From Chthoniobacter flavus (GTDB taxonomy: Bacteria; Verrucomicrobiota; Verrucomicrobiia; Chthoniobacterales; Terrimicrobiaceae): a stretch of DNA of 9,774 nt. Numbering within the stretch: the first letter of the stretch is position 1; every line of letters starts with the position of its first letter. Made by a program: the position numbers and the translations under genes. Of this stretch, positions 1-6,370 are shown one piece after another. The DNA is taken from positions 1-9,774 of the forward strand of contig CAMDOJ010000057.1 in the NCBI GenBank assembly GCA_945903555.1, given 5' to 3'. The notes under the pieces were generated by a model, which was given only the letters and a program-made list of their open reading frames with translations, was not told the origin of the DNA and did no database searches.

Positions 1-468
1 ATTGAACGTCGTCAGAATGGCGGCTGTTTGCTGAGCCATCACAAGCTGAGTGGCGATCTTGCGGCGCAGAGGAGAGAGTTTTTTCCTAACCGTGCGAGAT
101 TCATCGCTAGGCGCCGAAACAACAGGCGCGGGCTTTACGGCAACGATCGACGCTGGAGCTACCGCTACGGCTTTTTCCACGGCAGCAGGCATGGCCGGCT
201 CTGGGGCAGCGACTTTGGATCGTGCAGGCACTTCTCCGGGCGCGATTTCGGCCACGACTTGGCCGATTTTCACTTCTTGGCCTTCGGCGACTTTAATGTG
301 AATGATGCCTGAATCAGCGGCCATCACTTCTTGTGAGACTTTGTCAGTTTCCAACGTGAAGAGCAGCTCGTCACGGGAGACGCTGTCGCCCTCTTTTTTA
401 TGCCAAATGGAAAGCACTCCGGAGGTAATGGACTCACCGACGGCTGGAATTTTAACTTCGATGTTCAT
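1..468 (-). CDS. sucB: 2-oxoglutarate dehydrogenase E2 component (dihydrolipoyllysine succinyltransferase), N-terminal part; runs off left edge
   Basis: This is the E2 core subunit of the 2-oxoglutarate dehydrogenase complex. It carries the lipoyl arm that takes the succinyl group from E1 and passes it to CoA. The 156 visible codons start at the ATG complementary to 466-468. Residues 1 to about 77 form a lipoyl domain beginning MNIEVKIPAVGESITSG, with lipoylation motif ETDKVSQEV and lysine at residue 43. Residues about 78-125 are an Ala/Pro/Val-rich linker. From about residue 126 the catalytic domain begins (KKLSPLRRKIATQL, then AAILTTFN), matching the start of E2o catalytic domains. The usual peripheral subunit-binding domain between lipoyl and catalytic domains is not there. 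The gene lies 6 bp after the sucA stop and is surely cotranscribed with it. No Shine-Dalgarno motif precedes the start. LTTFN at this point favours the succinyltransferase over pyruvate or branched-chain E2, and the sucA neighbour agrees. Confidence 0.95.
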   Translation of the reverse strand, partial: MNIEVKIPAVGESITSGVLSIWHKKEGDSVSRDELLFTLETDKVSQEVMAADSGIIHIKVAEGQEVKIGQVVAEIAPGEVPARSKVAAPEPAMPAAVEKAVAVAPASIVAVKPAPVVSAPSDESRTVRKKLSPLRRKIATQLVMAQQTAAILTTFN

Positions 469-474
469 GCGATT

Positions 475-3216
475 TTAGACTTCAAAGGCTTGCTTGATAA
501 GGGCGGCTTGTTGTTCTTTGTGCTTACCGGAAGACCCGGTGGCGGTGCTGGCGCTCTCTTCCCGGCCAGCATAGCCGATGAGAGATCCAACGAGCCCCGC
601 TATACGCGGAGCTATAAAATTCCAGGCTCCCATATTTTGGGGCTCCTCCTGACACCAGACGTACCGCTTAGTGGCGGGGTAGCGTTTGGATAGGGCTTGC
701 AATCGTTCGCTGTGCAGTGGGTAGATCTGTTCGAAACGGATGATTGCTGTCGTCACCGTTTGCTTCGCTTCCTCACGTCCACGAACGAGATCGTAGTAAA
801 TTTTCCCTGAACAAAAGACCACGCGGTTCACCTTTTTGGGATCCTTGATGGTGGGATCGTCCAAGATTTCCTCGAAACGAGCATTCGTAAAATCCTCCAC
901 TCGCGAAGCCGCGTCCTCCGAACGCAGGAGGCTTTTCGGCGACATAATGATGAGCGGCTTGCGGTAGCCACGGTGGATCTGCCTGCGAAGGACATGGAAA
1001 TATTGGGCGGGCGTCGTGATATTACACACCTGCATATTATCCTCGGCGCAGAGTTGAAGAAATCTCTCCAACCTCGCGCTGGAGTGCTCGGGACCTTGCC
1101 CTTCGTAACCGTGAGGCAAGAGCATCACAATCGAGCTTGGTCTACGCCACTTGGCTTCAGCGGAAGCGATAAATTGATCAATGATGATCTGCGCTCCATT
1201 GGCAAAGTCGCCAAACTGAGCCTCCCAGATACAGAGCATCGATGGAAAATCCATCGAGTAACCGTAATCGAAACCAAGCACGGCATACTCAGAAAGCGGG
1301 CTATTATAAACACAAAAGGTCTCCTGCTCAGGCGAAATATTTTTCAGCGGGAAGTAGCGATCGCGGGTCACCTCATCATAGAGAACCGAATTACGGTGGC
1401 TGAATGTGCCTCGACGGCTGTCTTGACCGGAGAGACGTACCGGAGTGCCCTCGATAAGGAGAGAACCGAATGCCAAAGCTTCCGCAAACCCCCAGTCGTA
1501 AGGCCCCCCATCTTTCCAAACTTGGAGTCGACGATCAACGACTGTCCTTTTGATTTTCGGTACAACGTTAAAATTTTCGGGTACCGTGGTGATAGCCGCG
1601 GCCACTTTGTCAAGCGTGGCGACGGTAATAGCCGTGTTGACCGGTTCGTGAGAGTAGGGAGGTTGAAAAATCGCTGTAGAGCCGGCAAATTCGCTTTTCT
1701 TTTTTTTCGACTCGTCCTTTTTTTTCACTTCTGTGAAGGCAGCTTCGAGCTTTTCCAGGAGCTTGGACTTGATTCCGGAAGCCTCGTCAGGAGTGACTGT
1801 ACCGAGAGCAGAGACTTGAGCCGCAAAAGTGATGCTGAGAAGAGGGTGCGCCTTGATGATCGAGTAAAGATCAGGTTGGGTGAAAAGCGGTTCGTCCGTC
1901 TCATTGTGTCCGTGCCGGCGGTAGCAGTAAATATCGATCACCACATCGCGGCGGAACTTCTGGCGGAACTCGAGAGCGATTTGAGCGACCTCGATCACAG
2001 TGAGCGGATCCTCGCCATTGACGTGAAAGATAGGTGCATCGACCATTTTGGCCATATCGGTGCAATAGCGCGTGGAGCGTGCATCAGCCGGGAGCGTGGT
2101 GAAGCCAATCTGATTGTTGACCACGAGATGGATTGTGCCGCCAGTGCGATAGCCGGGAAGTTGCGACATGTTGAATATCTCAGCAACGATACCCTGTCCG
2201 ATAAAAGCGGCGTCTCCATGCACTAAGATGGGAAGTACCTTCGTGCGTTCCACGGTGTCTTCCAATATACGCTGCCGCGCGCGGGCCTTGCCCTGAACGA
2301 CGGCGTCAACCGCTTCCAAATGGCTGGGGTTTGCCGCCATGCGAATCTCGATCTTGTGACCGCTGGGCACATCTCTGGTCGTCTGGTAACCAAGGTGGTA
2401 TTTCACGTCTCCGCTACCACCCACTAATTGCGGGTCAAACGTATCCTGAAACTCATTAAAAATGACGTCCAAGGGCTTTTTTAAAAAGTTAGCCAGAACG
2501 TTAAGTCGGCCCCGGTGGGCCATTCCCATCACGATTTCCATCACGCCGGCGGAACCGCATCCTTCAAGAATCGCGTCGAGAGAAAGCATAAGTGACTCCC
2601 CACCCTCGAGAGAAAACCGCTTCTGACCGACAAATTTTGTATGGATAAAAGACTCGAAGGTTTCGGCCTGATAAAGTTTGCGAAGAATATCGCGGTGCAC
2701 CTCTGGAAGTTGACGGGAGGCGCTTCGACGGTTCTCAACGCGATTAGCCACCCACTCGCTCATGGCGGGATCCTGAATGTGAGTGAATTCGACACCGAGG
2801 GTTTCGCAATAGGTTTGGCGAAGCCCAGCAATCATCTCCTTGAGCGGCATCGCACGGCCCTGCTGAAAGTTTCGCGAAGAAACCACCTCGTTCAAATCAG
2901 CTTCCCCTAGACCAAATTCCGAAGGCTCCAAACGGGAAATCGACGGCGCGGATTTCGAGAGCGGATTCAGATGCGCGGCGGTGTGACCAATCGTACGGTA
3001 AGCTTCCACCAACAAATCCACGCGAGCTTGGAGAGGCGATGAAGATCCCTGGCCCGCCTCGCGCGCTTCCGCCTTGCGACTGCGAACCAGACCGAGCTCA
3101 AAACCCTCAAAAAACGCGGCCCACTCTGGTTCAACAGAACGGTGATCAGTGACCCAGCGCTCGTAAAGTTCATCAATAAGTGCCTCGTTAGCGCGGGCAG
3201 GGAGAGAAGTATTCAT
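475..3216 (-). CDS. sucA: 2-oxoglutarate dehydrogenase E1 component
   Basis: This is the thiamine-diphosphate-dependent E1 that decarboxylates 2-oxoglutarate and succinylates the lipoyl arm of E2 in the TCA cycle. At 913 aa it is close to the usual 930 or so. Residues 9-45 are the E1o N-terminal segment (ELYERW, then EPEWAAFFEGF), which in relatives helps hold the complex together. Residues about 200-460 form the ThDP-binding half: MGMAHRGRLNVL at 230-241, NPSHLEAVD at 296-304, GDAAF at 334-338, NNQIGFTT at 367-374 and RRHGHNETDEP at 433-443. Residues about 570-770 are the transketolase-like pyrimidine-binding domain (RLSGQDSRRGTFSHR near 594-608, HGYEGQGPEHSSARLERF near 702-719). The C-terminal domain ends near 913. 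A lysine-rich loop at 498-507 is encoded with two A8 runs. The ATG complementary to 3214-3216 places the N-terminal motif correctly, although no Shine-Dalgarno motif precedes it. sucB follows 6 bp downstream. Confidence 0.98.
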   Translation of the reverse strand: MNTSLPARANEALIDELYERWVTDHRSVEPEWAAFFEGFELGLVRSRKAEAREAGQGSSSPLQARVDLLVEAYRTIGHTAAHLNPLSKSAPSISRLEPSEFGLGEADLNEVVSSRNFQQGRAMPLKEMIAGLRQTYCETLGVEFTHIQDPAMSEWVANRVENRRSASRQLPEVHRDILRKLYQAETFESFIHTKFVGQKRFSLEGGESLMLSLDAILEGCGSAGVMEIVMGMAHRGRLNVLANFLKKPLDVIFNEFQDTFDPQLVGGSGDVKYHLGYQTTRDVPSGHKIEIRMAANPSHLEAVDAVVQGKARARQRILEDTVERTKVLPILVHGDAAFIGQGIVAEIFNMSQLPGYRTGGTIHLVVNNQIGFTTLPADARSTRYCTDMAKMVDAPIFHVNGEDPLTVIEVAQIALEFRQKFRRDVVIDIYCYRRHGHNETDEPLFTQPDLYSIIKAHPLLSITFAAQVSALGTVTPDEASGIKSKLLEKLEAAFTEVKKKDESKKKKSEFAGSTAIFQPPYSHEPVNTAITVATLDKVAAAITTVPENFNVVPKIKRTVVDRRLQVWKDGGPYDWGFAEALAFGSLLIEGTPVRLSGQDSRRGTFSHRNSVLYDEVTRDRYFPLKNISPEQETFCVYNSPLSEYAVLGFDYGYSMDFPSMLCIWEAQFGDFANGAQIIIDQFIASAEAKWRRPSSIVMLLPHGYEGQGPEHSSARLERFLQLCAEDNMQVCNITTPAQYFHVLRRQIHRGYRKPLIIMSPKSLLRSEDAASRVEDFTNARFEEILDDPTIKDPKKVNRVVFCSGKIYYDLVRGREEAKQTVTTAIIRFEQIYPLHSERLQALSKRYPATKRYVWCQEEPQNMGAWNFIAPRIAGLVGSLIGYAGREESASTATGSSGKHKEQQAALIKQAFEV

Positions 3217-3327
3217 TCAATATCTATGTGGCAATTCAAGCCTTCCAAAAGCGAAGACTTTAGAACGGAAAAGTGCCTTTTTTTTGCGCGTTTGGCAAGA
3301 AACGAAAAAAAAGGATCATGCCAAGTC
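3217..3327 (-). promoter_or_regulatory. sucA upstream region, probable promoter and leader
   Basis: This is the stretch between the pnp terminator and the sucA start. Because the terminator should stop most pnp transcripts, a promoter for sucA-sucB is expected here. The region contains two A/T runs of about 8 bases (near 3279-3286 and 3305-3312). I could not fit a convincing -35/-10 pair, so the call rests on position rather than on a recognised motif. Confidence 0.3.
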
Positions 3328-3365
3328 AAAAAAAATCCGCCCGCACCCCATTTGGGGCGGGGCGG
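3328..3365 (-). terminator. Rho-independent terminator downstream of pnp
   Basis: A GC-rich hairpin has an outer 6-bp stem (3337-3342 with 3360-3365), a small asymmetric interior loop, an inner 4-bp CCCC/GGGG stem (3346-3349 with 3354-3357) and a 4-nt loop (3350-3353). On the minus strand it is followed by an A and eight T residues (3336 to 3328), the classical U-tract. It begins about 18 bp after the pnp stop, so it should end the rpsO-pnp transcript and insulate sucA. On the plus strand the hairpin is followed by AAATTTT, but no gene points that way. Confidence 0.88.
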
Positions 3366-3383
3366 AAATTTTAGAGGAATTTT

Positions 3384-5510
3384 TTAGTCTTGTTTGACAG
3401 CAGCTTCGTCGCGGTCCTTCATTGCGGCTCGACGGCTGAGCTTCACGCGTCCCTTGTCATCGACGCCGACGCATTTGACCCAAATCGAGTCGCCCATTTT
3501 CACAACGTCTTCGACTTTATTGACGCGAAAATCGGCCAATTCAGAAATGTGAACGAGACCGTCTTTACCTGGAAGCACTTCGACGAATGCGCCGAATTCC
3601 TTGATTGAAACGACCGTTCCTTGGTAGATCTCGCCGATCGAAATCTCCTTGGTCATCCCGTTGATGATTTCCTTCGCTCGTTTGAGGCTTTCGCCGTTGT
3701 TCGAGTAGATATGGATGGATCCGTCGTCCTCGATGTTGATCTCGGCACCGGTCTCGGCAACGATGCCTTTGATCGTCTTGCCGCCTGGTCCAATGATGAG
3801 GCCGATCTTATCTGGATTGATTCGGATGGTCTCGATACGCGGCGCATATTGGCTAAGCTCAGCACGTGGGCTGGAAAGGATGCCATTCATGACATCCAGG
3901 ATTTTTGTGCGCGACTCTTTGGCCTCGATCACAGCCTCAGCCATGATCTCGTGCGAGATGCCGGGAAGCTTGAGATCAAGCTGGAAACCAGTGACACCCA
4001 CTTCTGTTCCGCAGAGTTTGAAATCCATGTCGCCGAAGTGATCCTCACTGCCGATAATGTCGGTGAGCGTGGTGTAGCGTTTGAGTGTCTCACCCTCGAA
4101 TTCGGTAACGAGACCGACAGAGATACCGGCCACAGGGCGACGTAGCGGAACACCCGCGTCCATGAGCGCAAGCACGCCAGCGCAGACGCTGGCCATCGAT
4201 GTGGATCCGTTGGACTCCATCACTTCGCTCACGATACGAATGGCGTAAGGGAAATCCTTTTCACTTGGCACGACTGGCTCAATCGAGCGCTCAGCAAGGG
4301 CACCATGCCCGATCTCACGGCGGTTCTGTCCACCAAATCGACCAGTCTCACCCACGCTAAATGGCGGGAAGTTGTAATGAAGCATGAAGCGCTTCGTGTC
4401 AGGACCTCCACCGTAGGAGTCAATCATTTGCGCCTCGTCGGCAGGAGCGAGAGTCGCGATGCCGAGAGCTTGCGTCTCACCACGTGCAAAGAGGGCGGAT
4501 CCATGTGTGCGCGGCAGGAGACCTGTCTCACCGGAGAGCGGACGGAGCTCATGAAGCCCGCGACCGTCGCAACGCTGCTTGCGGTCGAGAATGCTGATGC
4601 GGAAAGCTTTTTTCTGCAAATAATCAAACGCTTGGGAGATGTCGAACTTTGAGGCTGTTGGAAATTGCAGAAGAACAGCGGCACTCACTTCATCGCGCAG
4701 GGCGCCGACCGCTTTGCTGCGTGCGACTTTGCCTGAAGTATAGAGAGCGGACTCGATGCGGTCGCCGGCAACTTGGTAGGCGATTTCCAGAATCGAAGAA
4801 TTCACCTCGAAGAGCGGCATAGAGCGCTTTTCTTTGCCAACTTTGGCGGCGAGTTCACGCTGGGCAGCAACGATGGGCTTCACCGCATCGCGAGCGAAAT
4901 CGAGAGCGGCTGTGAATTCGGCTTCAGCGAGTTCGTTGGCAGCGCCTTCGATCATGATGACTTTTTCACCATCTCCAACATAAACGAGATCGAGGTCGCT
5001 ATCGAGGCGCTCGGAGTGAGTTGGGTTAATGACAAAGGCCCCACCTATACGGCCAATACGAACAGCACCGATCGGGCCTGCGAATGGGATGTCGGAAACA
5101 CAAAGTGCGGCCGAAGCTCCATTAATCGAGAGCATATCGGGATCGTTCTGGCCATCGGCACTCAGGAGAAGAGTGATGACCTGGGTATCATAGAGGTAAC
5201 CTTTTGGAAAAAGGGGACGCAATGGACGATCGGTCATACGTGCCGTGAGGATTTCCTTCTCCGTGGGGCGACCCTCACGTTTGAAGTATCCACCGGGCAA
5301 TTTACCAACGGCAGCAGCTTTTTCTTTGTATTCGACGGTGAGAGGGAAGAAGTCTTGGCCTTCTTTGATCGTCGTAGCGGAAACGGCCGTGACAATGACA
5401 ATAGTGTCACCCGAGCGGACAGTAACTGCACCGTCGGCTAGTTTGGCGAGTTTGCCGGATTCGAATGTGATAGGAGATTGACCCGCTTGAGCGGTTACGG
5501 AATGAGACAT
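3384..5510 (-). CDS. pnp: Polyribonucleotide nucleotidyltransferase (polynucleotide phosphorylase, PNPase)
   Basis: PNPase is a trimeric 3'-5' phosphorolytic exoribonuclease that degrades mRNA in the cytoplasm, often inside a degradosome, and can also add tails. The 708-aa length is full for the family. Two RNase PH-like domains are visible. The first contains GYFKREGRPTEKE at 74-86. The second, catalytic one contains RTHGSALFARGETQA at 334-348 and the acidic GSEDHFGDMDFK box at 487-498, where D490 and nearby acidic residues line the metal site. A KH domain follows at about 559-605 with the GPGGK loop at 574-578. An S1 domain spans about 623-692 (GTVVSIKEFGAFVEV, GLVHISEL). The tail of about 15 residues is short. 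The ATG complementary to 5508-5510 gives the expected N-terminus. The gene follows rpsO after a 95-bp gap with a hairpin, the usual rpsO-pnp arrangement, and is closed by a strong terminator. Confidence 0.99.
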   Translation of the reverse strand: MSHSVTAQAGQSPITFESGKLAKLADGAVTVRSGDTIVIVTAVSATTIKEGQDFFPLTVEYKEKAAAVGKLPGGYFKREGRPTEKEILTARMTDRPLRPLFPKGYLYDTQVITLLLSADGQNDPDMLSINGASAALCVSDIPFAGPIGAVRIGRIGGAFVINPTHSERLDSDLDLVYVGDGEKVIMIEGAANELAEAEFTAALDFARDAVKPIVAAQRELAAKVGKEKRSMPLFEVNSSILEIAYQVAGDRIESALYTSGKVARSKAVGALRDEVSAAVLLQFPTASKFDISQAFDYLQKKAFRISILDRKQRCDGRGLHELRPLSGETGLLPRTHGSALFARGETQALGIATLAPADEAQMIDSYGGGPDTKRFMLHYNFPPFSVGETGRFGGQNRREIGHGALAERSIEPVVPSEKDFPYAIRIVSEVMESNGSTSMASVCAGVLALMDAGVPLRRPVAGISVGLVTEFEGETLKRYTTLTDIIGSEDHFGDMDFKLCGTEVGVTGFQLDLKLPGISHEIMAEAVIEAKESRTKILDVMNGILSSPRAELSQYAPRIETIRINPDKIGLIIGPGGKTIKGIVAETGAEINIEDDGSIHIYSNNGESLKRAKEIINGMTKEISIGEIYQGTVVSIKEFGAFVEVLPGKDGLVHISELADFRVNKVEDVVKMGDSIWVKCVGVDDKGRVKLSRRAAMKDRDEAAVKQD

Positions 5511-5526
5511 AGTAATAGATACGAAG

Positions 5527-5546
5527 TGTCGCTTTAAAAAACGACA
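5527..5546 (-). promoter_or_regulatory. Small inverted repeat in the pnp leader
   Basis: TGTCG (5527-5531) pairs with CGACA (5542-5546), and an inner TTT/AAA extension gives a small hairpin about 17 nt before the pnp start codon. In other bacteria the pnp leader folds into a stem used in RNase III/PNPase autoregulation. A similar role here is only a suggestion, because this stem is short and AU-rich inside. Confidence 0.25.
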
Positions 5547-5563
5547 GGGTGTTTAATTGGAGA

Positions 5564-5589
5564 AAAGCCCCGATGATGACCGGGGCTTT
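5564..5589 (-). terminator. Hairpin terminator/attenuator between rpsO and pnp
   Basis: A perfect 9-bp stem (AAAGCCCCG at 5564-5572 with CGGGGCTTT at 5581-5589) encloses an 8-nt loop. On the minus strand the stem is followed by TCTCC, so the U-tract is short and interrupted (TTTTCT, counting stem bases). It starts about 16 bp after the rpsO stop. This looks like a partial terminator or 3'-protecting hairpin: some transcripts would end after rpsO and others would read into pnp, as in other rpsO-pnp operons. Confidence 0.75.
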
Positions 5590-5605
5590 CAAGAGTTAAG
5601 TGACG

Positions 5606-5863
5606 TTATTTACGGAGGTCGAGTTTCTCGAGGACCGCCGAGTAACGAACTTTGGCGGTTCGCTTGAGGTAATCAAGCAAACTGCGCCGAGTGGCAACGA
5701 GCTTGAGAAGTCCGCGACGAGAGGAGTGATCCTTGGCGTTGACTTTCAGGTGCTCGGTGAGAGATAGAATGCGTTGCGTCAGGAGCGCGATTTGAACGTC
5801 TGCGCTGCCGGTGTCTTTTGCGTGGAGCTTGAGTGTCTCCATTTCATTTGCTGCTTTAGCCAT
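5606..5863 (-). CDS. rpsO: 30S ribosomal protein S15
   Basis: S15 binds the central domain of 16S rRNA early in small-subunit assembly and contributes to an intersubunit bridge. The 85-residue protein is close to the usual 89. Conserved S15 blocks are all present: DTGSADVQIALLTQRI at about 17-32, LTEHL at 35-39, KDHSSRRGLLKLV at about 44-56 and RRSLLDYLKR at about 59-68, ending with LDLRK. The ATG complementary to 5861-5863 is the sensible start. The leader just before it is A-rich (AATAAGAAAAAATA) with no clear Shine-Dalgarno motif. The gene is first in the rpsO-pnp unit and is transcribed away from queD. Confidence 0.98.
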   Translation of the reverse strand: MAKAANEMETLKLHAKDTGSADVQIALLTQRILSLTEHLKVNAKDHSSRRGLLKLVATRRSLLDYLKRTAKVRYSAVLEKLDLRK

Positions 5864-6004
5864 TATTTTTTCTTATTGTTGTTGGAAGCTCGGGAAATTG
5901 CCATGCCTTCTGGATCATGACAAGGACAAATTCTTCGCCCCCGTTTCAAAATGATGTGAAATTGAACTGGGAAGAGTCGCTCAAGTGACTATAACAACCC
6001 GCTT
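5864..6004. promoter_or_regulatory. Divergent intergenic region between rpsO and queD
   Basis: These 141 bp must carry the start signals for both the rpsO-pnp unit (minus) and queD (plus). I could not fit a good -35/-10 pair in either direction. On the plus strand TATAAC (5991-5996 or so) resembles a -10 element but lies only about 9 nt before the queD ATG and has no good -35 partner. An imperfect 14-bp dyad (GTCGCTCAAGTGAC, 5976-5989) lies just upstream of it and could be an operator or chance. Confidence 0.35.
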
Positions 6005-6367
6005 ATGAAGGTTCGCCTCACCAAAGATTTCATCATCGAAGCCGCGCAAAGTCTGCCCAAAGTTCCGACTGGTCACAAGTGCGCTCGTATCCACGGCCAC
6101 ACATTCACTATCGAGATTTCCGTCGAGGGCGAAGTGGATCCGGAGACCGGATGGTTTTATGACCATGCCCTCATTAGTGCCGCCATGCGACCGATTGTGG
6201 AGCAACTCGACCACTCTCACCTCAACGATATCGCGGGATTGGAAAACCCCACGATCGAGCTGATGGCTGGCTGGCTTTGGAAAAAACTCGATCCCCAATT
6301 GCCCGGCCTCGCCGAAATCGTGATTCACGAAACTCCGCGCGCTCGCTGCTCCTACAAAGGAGATTGA
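6005..6367 (+). CDS. queD: 6-carboxy-5,6,7,8-tetrahydropterin synthase (QueD), with an atypical zinc-site residue
   Basis: QueD converts 7,8-dihydroneopterin triphosphate to 6-carboxytetrahydropterin, the first dedicated step towards preQ0 and the tRNA base queuosine. The 120-aa protein follows E. coli QueD closely along its length: KDFIIEAAQSLP at 7-18, GHKCARIHGHTF at 23-34 with the catalytic Cys at 26 and zinc ligands His30 and His32, EVDPETGW at 43-50, LDHSHLNDI at 68-76 with the Asp69/His70 pair, GLENPT at 78-83 and HETPRARC at 108-115 with Glu109. The expected first zinc ligand, the His of the FxxAAH motif, is Gln15 here (codon CAA). Everything else fits an active QueD rather than a folate-pathway PTPS paralogue. 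The start gives the family N-terminus, but no Shine-Dalgarno motif is present. No other queuosine gene is in the window. The gene ends 3 bp from the convergent cstA-like gene. Confidence 0.93.
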   Translation: MKVRLTKDFIIEAAQSLPKVPTGHKCARIHGHTFTIEISVEGEVDPETGWFYDHALISAAMRPIVEQLDHSHLNDIAGLENPTIELMAGWLWKKLDPQLPGLAEIVIHETPRARCSYKGD

Positions 6368-6370
6368 TTC

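Noticed and set aside
28..312. Plus-strand open frames over the sucB N-terminal region
   Set aside because: They are antisense to a clear lipoyl domain and linker. Their compositional bias follows from the Ala/Pro-rich linker codons.
973..2226. 417-codon open frame on the plus strand, antisense to sucA
   Set aside because: It lies wholly inside sucA, whose frame carries every expected E1o motif. The antisense translation shows no recognisable domain and an irregular Arg/His-rich composition typical of a shadow frame.
3621..4145. 174-codon open frame on the plus strand, antisense to pnp
   Set aside because: It is a shadow of the pnp catalytic/KH coding region. Its Asp/Leu-rich composition simply mirrors pnp codons.
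4773..5441. 222-codon open frame on the plus strand, antisense to pnp
   Set aside because: It is fully covered by a complete, well-conserved pnp and shows no domain or plausible start context.
3384..5863. rpsO-pnp region as part of a novel RNA-processing system
   Set aside because: Both genes, their order and the intervening hairpin match the ordinary, widely conserved operon.
5976..5989. Imperfect palindrome upstream of queD as a defined operator
   Set aside because: Only about 10 of 14 positions are symmetric, and it matches no regulator site I can name. It is mentioned within the intergenic entry only.
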